From positions 1-64,000 of the forward strand of contig CAMVPA010000016.1 of NCBI GenBank assembly GCA_947169245.1: 64,000 bases of DNA. Direction: 5' to 3'. Positions 38,335 through 49,486 of the stretch are shown here, piece after piece; position 1 is the stretch's first letter; each line of letters opens with the position of its first letter. The translations under genes and the position numbers were made by a program. The DNA is from an uncultured Prevotellaceae bacterium. Lineage in GTDB: Bacteria; Bacteroidota; Bacteroidia; Bacteroidales; Bacteroidaceae. The notes below the pieces were generated by a model. It made no database searches. It was not told where the DNA came from and was given only the letters and a program-made list of their open reading frames with translations.

Positions 38335-40503
38335 TTATGATTGCTCCACGCCTTTCATCGTCAGCGATATGCGGTGGCGGCGCTGGTCAACCTCCAAGAC
38401 TCGGACACGAACATGCTGATGCAGCTTGACAACGGTGTTCGGGTCTTTCACGTATTTATTCGCCAGTTGTGAGATGTGTACCAGTCCGTCCTGATGGACG
38501 CCGATGTCGACAAAGGCGCCAAAGGCAGTGATGTTGGTCACGATGCCCGGCAGTTCCATGCCCTCCACCAAGTCGTCCACCGACTCGATGCCCTCGGCAA
38601 AGCGGAACTCCTCAATCTGTTCACGCGGATCGCGACCAGGCTTTTCCAACTCCTTCAGGATGTCGGTCAGCGTGGGCAGTCCCACATCTTTTGTGACATA
38701 GTTCTCGGGCTTGATGGCCTGTCGCTTCTCCTTATTATTAATAAGGTCTACGATACTGCAGCCCTGGTCCTTCGCCATCTGCTCCACCACCGCGTAACGC
38801 TCAGGATGGACGGCACTGTTATCAAGCGGATTCCTGGCACCAGGGATACGCAGGAAACCGGCACACTGCTCGAAGGCGGCAGGGCCGAGACGGGGCACCT
38901 TCTTCAGCTGGGCACGCGAGGTGAAGGCGCCGTTCTCACGACGATAGTCCACAATGTTCTTGGCCAGCGCGGGGCCCAGTCCGCTGACGTACTGCAAGAG
39001 GTGCTGCGAGGCAGTGTTCAGGTTCACGCCGACGCTGTTCACACAGCTCATCACCGTCTGGTCCAGCTGCTGCTTCAGTTTCGTCTGGTCCACATCGTGC
39101 TGATACTGCCCCACCCCGATGCTCTTCGGGTCTATCTTCACCAGCTCTGCCAACGGGTCCATCAATCGACGGCCTATCGACACAGCACCGCGCACGGTGA
39201 CGTCCTCGTCGGGGAACTCGTCGCGCGCCACCTTCGAGGCGGAATAGACGGAGGCGCCGTCCTCGGAGACCACGAAGAGCCTCACCCCCAGCCCCTCTCC
39301 AGCTGGAGATGAGAGCGTTTTGAGCGTATCCTCTACAAATGCACGCGTCTCACGGCTGGCCGTACCATTGCCGATGGCTATTGCCTCAATATGATACTGC
39401 TCAATCATCTGCTGCACGTGGACGGTGGCCTGCATGCGGTGGTTCACCGGCGGATGAGGAAAGATGGCCTCGTGGTGCAGCAAGTTGCCTTGAGCGTCGA
39501 GACACACCACCTTACAACCCGTTCGGAAGCCCGGGTCGATACCCATCACGCGCTTCTGTCCCAATGGTGCCGAGAGCAGCAACTGACGCAGGTTCTCAGC
39601 GAAGACGCGGATGGCCTCATCGTCGGCCTGCTCCTTGCTCAGGTTGCCAAACTCCGTTTCTATCGAAGGTTTCAGCAGTCGCTTGTATCCATCCTCCACA
39701 GCCTCTTCCACAAGTCGTCCGCAAGGCGTGTTACCATAGACGTAATGACGCTGCAAGCGCTCCACGCACTCCTCGTCGTCGGGTGTTATCGTAACGCGCA
39801 ACACGCCCTCGGCCTCACCACGCCGCATAGCCAGCAACCGGTGACTGGAACAACGCTTCAGCGGCTCGTGCCAGTCGAAGTAGTCGCGGTACTTCTGCGC
39901 CTCGTCGCTGTCGGCCTTCGCCTTCACCACCTTCGAGGTAATTACAGCCTGCCGACGGAAGGCGCCACGCACCTGCTGACGTGAGCGTTCGTCCTCACTC
40001 ACCTGCTCAGCGATGATGTCCTGCGCACCCTTGATGGCTGCGGCAACGTCGGAAACTTCGCCCACGACAAAGCGGGCTGCAGCGGCCTCCGGGTCGCGTT
40101 CGCGCTGCTGAAGCAGAATCTTTGCCAACGGCTCCAAGCCCTGTTCGCGAGCCACCTGGGCACGTGTGCGACGCTTCGGACGGTAAGGCAGATAGATGTC
40201 CTCCAGCTCCGTCGCCTCCCAGCACTGGTCTATGCGCTGTTGCAGCTCGGGTGTCATCTTCTCCAGTTCTGTGATGGTCTTCACGATGGTTTCCTTACGC
40301 TTGGCCATCTCCTTCAGCTTGTCAAACTGGTCGCTGATGGCAGCAATCTTCACTTCGTCCAGTCCGCCCGTCCGCTCCTTTCGATAGCGAGCGATAAACG
40401 GAATGGTACACCCTTCTTCGAGTAGCGCCAGCGTGCCGGCGACATTGTTTTCAGCAATCCCGAGGCGCTGAGCTATGATTTTTGCAAATACTTTCTGTTC
40501 CAT
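38335..40503 (-). CDS. tex: Tex-family S1 RNA-binding protein
   Basis: GRRLMDPLAELVKIDPKSIGVGQYQHDV, C-terminal S1 domain. Confidence 0.96.
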   Translation of the reverse strand: MEQKVFAKIIAQRLGIAENNVAGTLALLEEGCTIPFIARYRKERTGGLDEVKIAAISDQFDKLKEMAKRKETIVKTITELEKMTPELQQRIDQCWEATELEDIYLPYRPKRRTRAQVAREQGLEPLAKILLQQRERDPEAAAARFVVGEVSDVAAAIKGAQDIIAEQVSEDERSRQQVRGAFRRQAVITSKVVKAKADSDEAQKYRDYFDWHEPLKRCSSHRLLAMRRGEAEGVLRVTITPDDEECVERLQRHYVYGNTPCGRLVEEAVEDGYKRLLKPSIETEFGNLSKEQADDEAIRVFAENLRQLLLSAPLGQKRVMGIDPGFRTGCKVVCLDAQGNLLHHEAIFPHPPVNHRMQATVHVQQMIEQYHIEAIAIGNGTASRETRAFVEDTLKTLSSPAGEGLGVRLFVVSEDGASVYSASKVARDEFPDEDVTVRGAVSIGRRLMDPLAELVKIDPKSIGVGQYQHDVDQTKLKQQLDQTVMSCVNSVGVNLNTASQHLLQYVSGLGPALAKNIVDYRRENGAFTSRAQLKKVPRLGPAAFEQCAGFLRIPGARNPLDNSAVHPERYAVVEQMAKDQGCSIVDLINNKEKRQAIKPENYVTKDVGLPTLTDILKELEKPGRDPREQIEEFRFAEGIESVDDLVEGMELPGIVTNITAFGAFVDIGVHQDGLVHISQLANKYVKDPNTVVKLHQHVRVRVLEVDQRRHRISLTMKGVEQS

Positions 40504-40623
40504 GATGTGGCAAAGTTACGAAAAGTTGAGCGAAGAACCAAGAAAAACTCGCTTTTCTTTAAAATTCCAACATATCTTGTCGGTTACTGCCATTAAACCA
40601 TAGGGACAAAACTTCGTCTATAG

Positions 40624-41547
<924 letters not shown>

Positions 41548-41563
41548 TGGAAACACCTAACTG

Positions 41564-41608
41564 AATCTTCTGAAACACCTTTGTACACAGGTGCTTCAGA
41601 AGATTTTT
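41564..41608 (+). terminator. rho-independent terminator after esterase gene
   Basis: AATCTTCTGAAaCACCTttgtacacAGGTGcTTCAGAAGATTTTTT. Confidence 0.9.
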
Positions 41609-41652
41609 TCAGATATTGAGGAATACGAGAAGAATCACCCTTTAATAAACTT

Positions 41653-41890
41653 ACTTATGCGTAGTCGAGGATGAGGTCGACATTGATACCCATCTTGGCT
41701 CTAAGGCGCTTGGCAAAGGGCGGTGTTTACTTTTGGCTTTCCTTAAGGCATCATTCTTTTATTTCCAGTAGCTTCTCTCTTATGTACTCCTGAATATCGG
41801 TAGGCGACACGTTGTAGACAGGGAGTAGTTCTTCGAAGCCTTTCTCCTTGCAGCCATGAGTTTGTTAATGTGGCGTGTCTCGATGCTCTT
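41653..41890 (-). pseudogene. degraded coding remnants on minus strand
   Basis: Two short C-terminus-like reading frames: ..PPFAKRLRAKMGINVDLILDYA* and ..KEKGFEELLPVYNVSPTDIQEYIREKLLEIKE*. Confidence 0.35.
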
Positions 41891-41894
41891 CAGA

Positions 41895-41951
41895 AGGTTT
41901 ATTCACAAAAACACCTAACCACCTAACCCAACAGGGCGGAATGGCCGTTGT
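41895..41951 (+). repeat. left flanking direct repeat of the CRISPR-Cas locus
   Basis: AGGTTTATTCACAAAAACACCTAACCACCTAACCCAACAGGGCGGAATGGCCGTTGT; 51/57 identical to 49809-49865. Confidence 0.9.
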
Positions 41952-42066
41952 AAGACAGCTGAAATCATAAACGGCCTCGCCATTTTCATTAGACATCTCT
42001 TTTCTACATCAAACCACAACAGATTGCCTAGGGTTCACTTCATGGATAGTAACTATTATCATCTCC

Positions 42067-42151
42067 AAAAAAGTCCACCGTTGAGGACGATGGACTGGGA
42101 CCTAATGTTTTCACAACGGAATAATCCTTATTGTGATTTGCTAAAAATTAG
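42067..42151 (-). ncRNA. tracrRNA
   Basis: Minus strand: CTAATTTTTAGCAAATCACAA (anti-repeat, pairs with the CRISPR repeat except for one bulge) TAAGGATTATTCCGTTGTGAAAACATTAGGTCCCA (nexus-like) GTCCATCGtcctcaaCGGTGGACTTTTTT (terminator). TSS inferred. Confidence 0.9.
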
Positions 42152-42156
42152 TGCTG

Positions 42157-42188
42157 CAAAGATAAAGTTTTTCCACGAAACGGCCAAA
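42157..42188 (-). promoter_or_regulatory. Bacteroidetes-type promoter of tracrRNA
   Basis: Minus strand TTTG-N20-TATCTTTG ending ~6 nt before the anti-repeat. Confidence 0.85.
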
Positions 42189-42206
42189 TGTTTCAAAAGA
42201 TTTTTG

Positions 42207-42214
42207 TACTTTTG
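42207..42214 (+). promoter_or_regulatory. -7 element of putative cas9 promoter
   Basis: TACTTTTG (TAnnTTTG) 28 nt upstream of the cas9 ATG; no convincing -33 element seen. Confidence 0.5.
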
Positions 42215-42242
42215 TGGCAGAATAACTAAAAACACTCTAATT

Positions 42243-45200
42243 ATGAAGAAGATTCTTGGCTTGGATTTAGGCACAAATAGTATAGGTTGGGCTATTGTTG
42301 AAAAAGACGACAATGATGGTCGAATCATAAAATCTGGTAGCAGAATTATCCCAATGGATGCCGCGACTCTAGGAGATTTCGCCAGTGGCAACACAAAATC
42401 CCAAACCGCTGACCGCACATCGAAACGTAGTGCGCGCAGGATGAGAGAACGCTTTCTGTTAAGAAGAGAGCGTCTGCATCGCATATTACAAGCCTTAGGT
42501 TTTCTTCCCTCTCATTATGCAAATAAAATCGGATGGGACTTGGAGAATGATGCTAAGCATTATGGCACATTTATTGATGGCGAAGAGCCTAAGATTGCAT
42601 GGAAAAAAAATAATGGCAATAAGTACGAATTCCTTTTCCATTCATCATTCCTAGAGATGCTCGAAGATTTCAAGCAGCATGACCCAGATCTCGTTTCTGA
42701 CGGAAAAAAAATACCATACGACTGGACGCTTTATTTTCTTCGGAAGAAAGCGTTGACCCAACCTATCGACAAGGAAGAACTTGCCTGGATTATCCTCAAC
42801 TTCAACCAAAAACGAGGATATAACCAATTACGAGATGAGATTCTTGAAAGCACAGACAACAAAAGAGAAGAATATTTGTGCCTTACGGTCAGTAGTGTCA
42901 CCGCAGACAACACTTCGAATGGAAAAGACACATGGTATGAGATAAAATTTGAGAACAGCGATATTATCTATCGCCGCAAGAGCAAATATCCATTAGACTG
43001 GATTGGTAAAAAACGCAATCTAATTGTTACTACAAAACTGTCTGAGGATGGCAGTCCCAAACTCAAGAAAGACGGTTCAATAGATTATAGTGTAAAATCT
43101 CCTAGCGAAGACGACTGGGTTTTGTTAAAGATTAAGACTGAGCAGGACCTAAAAGAGTCTTCTTTGACAGTAGGACAATACATTTATGAAGCGCTCTTAG
43201 CAAATCCCTCTGATAAAATTCGTGGCGGTTTAGTAAGGACTATTGAAAGACGTTTTTACAAAGAAGAGTTAGAGTTGATTCTAAAAAAGCAATCCGAGTT
43301 CCACCCAGAATTAAAAGACCACACGCTTTACGAAAAATGTATCAATGATTTATACCGCAACAATGAATCCCATCGTAACAATATTAGCCGTAACGACTTC
43401 ACCTATCTTATTTTAGAAGATGTCATATTCTACCAGCGCCCGCTTAAAAGCAAAAAATCTTTGATAGATGATTGTCCGTACGAATACCACCAAGGGGTTA
43501 ACAAAGAAACGGGTGAGATATGCACATACCCACTTAAATGCATTGCCAAATCTAATCCATATTTCCAAGAATACCGTATTTGGAAATTCCTTGGCGATTT
43601 GCGAATTATAGCCAATACAAAAGAAGTTAATGGCCACATTCAATCCGATGTAGATGTTACCAAAGAATATATTCCAAACGCCAACAGCCTTGCCCAATTA
43701 TTTATCTGGCTCAACGATAAAGGAAGCATTGAGCAAGGAGAGTTGCTCATTCATTTGGGCATCAAAAAGAAAGAACACGACAAATATCGATGGAATTTCG
43801 TTGTTGACAAGAAGTACCCAATGAATGCCACCCGCCATGCATTATTAAGCAAGATGCAGGATGGTGAGAAACTATCTCGTGAGTTAGAACAGACGATTTG
43901 GCATCTATTGTATTCCACCAAATCCAAAGAGGAAATTGACAAATCTCTTTCAGGAAGCAGGCTTTATAATAGGTTACTATCTGAAGGTATCTCAGAAACG
44001 AGCATAGAGAAACTTAAAAGTGTCAAGCTTCCAGATGAAGGATACGGATCCTACTCTGAAAAGGCCATCAAGAAACTATTACCACTCATGCGTACAGGTA
44101 TGATATGGAACCAGCAGGACCTCTCCGCAACTACCCGACTAAGGATTGAACAATTTATAAGAGGAGAAGGTTTGGATGGTTTCTCTGAGAATGTAAAGAA
44201 AAAGATTTTATCATTACCAACAATTGAGGCCTACCAGAATCTTCCCGAATGGCTTGCTTGCTATGTTGTATATGGTCGACATAGCGAGGCAAGTGACATC
44301 GTCAAATGGAAAGATCCGAATGACATCAATATCTATCTCAATAATTTCAAACAACATTCACTACGTAATCCCATCGTAGAATGTGTTATACTTGAGACTT
44401 TGCGAGTTGTTCGAGATATATGGATACGCTATGGCAACATAGATGAGATTCATGTCGAGATGGGGCGTGATTTGAAAAACCCCAGCGAGAAACGTCGTAT
44501 GCTAACCCAACGCGTTCTTGAAAACGAGAATACCAATATTCGCATCAAGACATTACTAGCAGAATTGACAAATCCGGAGTTCGGCATCCAAGACGTCCGA
44601 CCTTATTCTCCAAGCCAACAAGATCTTTTGCGGATATATGAGGAAGATGTGTTGGCTCATAACGAACCTGATGAAGAAATCAGAGATATCATTCAGATTC
44701 TTTCTAATCCTACCAAGCAACCTTCAAGAAGTCAGGTACTGCGCTACAAATGCTGGCTCGACCAAAAGTACTGCTCGCCCTATACAGGTCAGCCAATACC
44801 ATTATCACGTCTGTTCACACCAGATTACGAGATAGAGCACATAATCCCTCAGTCTCGCTATTTCGATGATTCTTTCTCTAATAAGGTCATTTGCGAGTCT
44901 GAGGTTAATAAACTTAAAGATAATGATCTCGGCTATGAGTTCATCAAAAAGCACCATGGGCAAACTCTTCAACTGGCATCAGGGCGGATGGTTCGAATAT
45001 TTGAAGTTAACGACTATGAGCGTTTCGTAAAAGACACCTATGGAAACTTAAAGTCTGCTCCCAAACGCAGGAGACTTCTGATGGACGAAATTCCGGCAGA
45101 ATTTATTCAACGACAAATGAATGACAGCCGCTACATCAGCAAAGTCATCAAAGGGCTTCTTTCAAATATTGTCAGAGAGATTGATGAAAATGGAAATCTT

Positions 45201-46775
45201 GAACGTGAGGCCATTTCTAAGAATGTGATTACATGCAATGGTTCTGTCACGACAAGACTGAAACGCGACTGGGGACTTGGTGAGGTTTGGAACTACATTG
45301 TCCTTCCTCGCTTCCAACGTATCAATCAACTAACGGGAAAAACCTGCTTCACGACACTCAACACTCATGGTCAAGAAATCCCAGCCATGCCTCTTGAGCT
45401 TGCAAAGGGATTCAATATCAAACGAATAGACCATCGTCATCATGCGATGGATGCCATAGTCATTGCCTGTACAACACGAGAACATGTCAACCTCCTCAAC
45501 AATGAGTCTGCCCTTCCTGAGCACCAAGAGATGAAACATGCACTATCACACAAATTGCGAAGATGTGAAGAAATAATTATCAATGGAAAGAAGCGTAACA
45601 TCTATAAAGAGTTCATTATGCCTTGGGCTTCTTTCAAAAACGATGTATATACTTCACTTCAACAAATAGTAGTAAGCTTCAAACAGAATCTACGTGTATT
45701 GAATCAAGCGACTAACTTATATTCAAAATACGAGGACGGCCAAAAGATACTTACATCCCAGCATAGTTCAGACCATTTCGCCATACGTAAGTCATTGCAC
45801 AAAGACACTGTGTTTGGACACGTTAATCTACAGCGAAAGACCACAATTAAGCTAAAGGATGCTCTTAAGGATGTCAATCGCATTGTTGACAAACGGCTCA
45901 AGCGAAAGATTAAAGAGCTTCGGGCCAATCACTATAGTGACAAGCAACTGCTTGTGTACTTTAAAGACTATGGCTACGAATGGAAAGGGTACGATTTCAA
46001 CAAGATTGAAGTATTCTATTTCACTGACGAAAAAGAGGCTATGGTTGCCACTCGATTCTGCAATGACCTCGTCAGCATATTCAGTGGGAAGACAAAGAAA
46101 CTGGATATTGAAAAAGTCATATCACAGATTACGGATACCGGCATTCAAAAGATTCTTCTAAACTATCTGAATGAAAATCTTGACGAGATAGAATATGCAT
46201 TCTCTGCAGAAGGATTGGAGAAACTGAATGAGAACATCGAACGTTTTAATAACGGAAAACAGCACAAGCCTATATACAAAGTTAGAATAACAGAGACATT
46301 GGGCCAAAAATTCTACATTGGTACTACAGGAAACAAGACTTCAAAATATGTTGAGGCCGCAAAAGGAACAAACTTATTTTTTGCCGTATATAGGAATGAA
46401 GATGGTGTGCGTTCTTTTAGCACTATTCCACTAAATATCGTTATAGAGCGACTTAAGCAACGTTTATCTCCTGTTCCTGAAAGAAATGAAAAGGGAGACA
46501 ATCTTCTTTTCTACTTATCACCAGGAGATTTAGTATATGTTCCTATGCCTGATGATGTAAACATAGATACTACTCATCCGGATAGAATTTATAAGTTCGT
46601 CAGTGGAAGTAGTTATCAAGGTTTCTTTACTCCATATAGCATTTCCAATCCGATATTACAGACCACAGAATTAGGAAGCAATAACAAATCCGAAAGAGCA
46701 TGGAGTGGAGAGATGATTAAAACAATCTGTATCCCCTTATCAGTAGATCGCCTCGGTGAAATAAAACTCAAATGA
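42243..46775 (+). CDS. cas9: CRISPR-associated endonuclease Cas9, type II-C (1510 aa)
   Basis: Start at MKKILGLDLGTNSIGWAIVE (RuvC-I); IDEIHVEMGRDLKNP (RuvC-II); YEIEHIIPQSRYFDDSFSNKV (HNH); IDHRHHAMDAIVIA (RuvC-III). Confidence 0.97.
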   Translation: MKKILGLDLGTNSIGWAIVEKDDNDGRIIKSGSRIIPMDAATLGDFASGNTKSQTADRTSKRSARRMRERFLLRRERLHRILQALGFLPSHYANKIGWDLENDAKHYGTFIDGEEPKIAWKKNNGNKYEFLFHSSFLEMLEDFKQHDPDLVSDGKKIPYDWTLYFLRKKALTQPIDKEELAWIILNFNQKRGYNQLRDEILESTDNKREEYLCLTVSSVTADNTSNGKDTWYEIKFENSDIIYRRKSKYPLDWIGKKRNLIVTTKLSEDGSPKLKKDGSIDYSVKSPSEDDWVLLKIKTEQDLKESSLTVGQYIYEALLANPSDKIRGGLVRTIERRFYKEELELILKKQSEFHPELKDHTLYEKCINDLYRNNESHRNNISRNDFTYLILEDVIFYQRPLKSKKSLIDDCPYEYHQGVNKETGEICTYPLKCIAKSNPYFQEYRIWKFLGDLRIIANTKEVNGHIQSDVDVTKEYIPNANSLAQLFIWLNDKGSIEQGELLIHLGIKKKEHDKYRWNFVVDKKYPMNATRHALLSKMQDGEKLSRELEQTIWHLLYSTKSKEEIDKSLSGSRLYNRLLSEGISETSIEKLKSVKLPDEGYGSYSEKAIKKLLPLMRTGMIWNQQDLSATTRLRIEQFIRGEGLDGFSENVKKKILSLPTIEAYQNLPEWLACYVVYGRHSEASDIVKWKDPNDINIYLNNFKQHSLRNPIVECVILETLRVVRDIWIRYGNIDEIHVEMGRDLKNPSEKRRMLTQRVLENENTNIRIKTLLAELTNPEFGIQDVRPYSPSQQDLLRIYEEDVLAHNEPDEEIRDIIQILSNPTKQPSRSQVLRYKCWLDQKYCSPYTGQPIPLSRLFTPDYEIEHIIPQSRYFDDSFSNKVICESEVNKLKDNDLGYEFIKKHHGQTLQLASGRMVRIFEVNDYERFVKDTYGNLKSAPKRRRLLMDEIPAEFIQRQMNDSRYISKVIKGLLSNIVREIDENGNLEREAISKNVITCNGSVTTRLKRDWGLGEVWNYIVLPRFQRINQLTGKTCFTTLNTHGQEIPAMPLELAKGFNIKRIDHRHHAMDAIVIACTTREHVNLLNNESALPEHQEMKHALSHKLRRCEEIIINGKKRNIYKEFIMPWASFKNDVYTSLQQIVVSFKQNLRVLNQATNLYSKYEDGQKILTSQHSSDHFAIRKSLHKDTVFGHVNLQRKTTIKLKDALKDVNRIVDKRLKRKIKELRANHYSDKQLLVYFKDYGYEWKGYDFNKIEVFYFTDEKEAMVATRFCNDLVSIFSGKTKKLDIEKVISQITDTGIQKILLNYLNENLDEIEYAFSAEGLEKLNENIERFNNGKQHKPIYKVRITETLGQKFYIGTTGNKTSKYVEAAKGTNLFFAVYRNEDGVRSFSTIPLNIVIERLKQRLSPVPERNEKGDNLLFYLSPGDLVYVPMPDDVNIDTTHPDRIYKFVSGSSYQGFFTPYSISNPILQTTELGSNNKSERAWSGEMIKTICIPLSVDRLGEIKLK

Positions 46776-46869
46776 TTAAGCCCCCATTTGTTTCAGCACT
46801 TCTGTCTACATACAGTCAAGCGATTTATAATGTCAAGCAACAAAGCATTAACAGAAACGTTATTATAAC

Positions 46870-48069
46870 ATGGAACAAACCTACATCATAACATACAAAC
46901 CTGCGGCGGAAACTATCAAGCAAGCCATCCTTCAGGGACAATACGAAGCAGCAAAGGGCGTGAATCGCATTCAACTGGCCGTCTATTTTGGCATCGGCAA
47001 GTATATCTCACTGAACACTCGTAAAGGAAAATGGGGAACAGGGGCTTTGGAGGCTATCAGCCAGATACTGCACAAAGAACTGCCAGGACTAAGAGGGTAT
47101 TCAGCAAACAGCTTGAAGAATATGCGCAAGTTCTATGAGAACTGGCTAATATTAGATTCTGATTCTTCAGTCACGACTGACGAATTAGTCAATTCGACAA
47201 TCATGATTGTCGAATTACAAAACGAAGATAATACACATAATCCAAATTCGACAATCGCGGTTGTCGATAATCCCGACAACAGAATAGACATATACCAGTC
47301 ACTACGCATTCCCGATACAAAAGACTTTCCCGTTGATGATTTCTTCAGAGTTCCGTTTACCCATCATATAAGAATTATTGAGGGAACAGACAATATGTCT
47401 GCCAGATACTATTATATTCACCGTACAGCAGAAGAGCGCCTCCCGTCCAGATTATTGGAAAAACTTATCAAAGAGGATGCCTACGGACATCAAGACACCA
47501 TGCCAAGCAATTTCTCACAGAACATTCCTGACGCGACGCTGGCCCGCAAGGCAGTGATGATGTTCAAGGACTCTTATCTGTTGGACTTTATCAATGTGGA
47601 ACAAATTGGGGAAAGAGAAGCCATAGATGTGGACGAGCGCGAAGTGGAACATCAGATTGTACAGAACATCAAACAGTTTATCATGACCTTTGGCCGTGAC
47701 TTCACCTTCATAGGCAATCAATACCATTTGGAAATATATGGTATAGAGCACTTCCCCGACCTTCTGTTCTTTAACCGTGAGCTGAATGCACTGGTAGTCA
47801 TAGAATTGAAAACAGGAGAATTCAAGACATCATACTTAGGACAGCTTATGGGCTACTTGTCCATTCTTGAAGCTAAGATCAAAAAGCCACACGAGAACCC
47901 ACCCATCGGCATCGTTCTTTGCAAAGAGGCCAATAGGGAGTATGTGGAGTTCGTGATACGTGACTACGCTAAGCCGATGGGCGTTGCAACCTATAAGACA
48001 ACAACCGATATGCCAGAGGAGCTACGCCGGACACTACCCGACATAGAAGAACTAAAGAAACTGCTCTAA
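46870..48069 (+). CDS. DUF1016/YhcG-like PDDEXK nuclease in the cas operon
   Basis: N-terminal DUF1016_N-like (GIGKYISLNTRKGKWGTGALEAISQILHKELPGLRGYSANSLKNMRKFYENW); C-terminal HFPDLLFFNRELNALVVIELKTGEF. Ends 7 nt before cas1. Confidence 0.88.
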   Translation: MEQTYIITYKPAAETIKQAILQGQYEAAKGVNRIQLAVYFGIGKYISLNTRKGKWGTGALEAISQILHKELPGLRGYSANSLKNMRKFYENWLILDSDSSVTTDELVNSTIMIVELQNEDNTHNPNSTIAVVDNPDNRIDIYQSLRIPDTKDFPVDDFFRVPFTHHIRIIEGTDNMSARYYYIHRTAEERLPSRLLEKLIKEDAYGHQDTMPSNFSQNIPDATLARKAVMMFKDSYLLDFINVEQIGEREAIDVDEREVEHQIVQNIKQFIMTFGRDFTFIGNQYHLEIYGIEHFPDLLFFNRELNALVVIELKTGEFKTSYLGQLMGYLSILEAKIKKPHENPPIGIVLCKEANREYVEFVIRDYAKPMGVATYKTTTDMPEELRRTLPDIEELKKLL

Positions 48070-48076
48070 ATAGCCT

Positions 48077-49362
<1,286 letters not shown>

Positions 49363-49378
49363 AAGACTGCCATACTAG

Positions 49379-49418
49379 AAAAGGAGAATCCCACCTCATG
49401 ATGGGACTCTCCTTTTTC
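49379..49418 (+). terminator. rho-independent terminator after cas2
   Basis: AAAAGGAGAatCCCAcctcatgaTGGGactCTCCTTTTT. Confidence 0.85.
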
Positions 49419-49486
49419 TACATGGCATTTTTTCTTTTCTAATCAACTCTGCAACTTATTGGCATTCAGCGATTTTTTAAAATCCA

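Noticed and set aside
42024-42242. 73-residue N-terminal extension of the Cas9 ORF
   Set aside because: Overlaps the antisense tracrRNA and its promoter; the conserved RuvC-I start MKKILGLDLGTNS begins at 42243.
42243-46775. Possibility of a new Cas effector type
   Set aside because: All RuvC and HNH motifs and the tracrRNA/repeat architecture fit type II-C Cas9; large size is common for Bacteroidetes Cas9.
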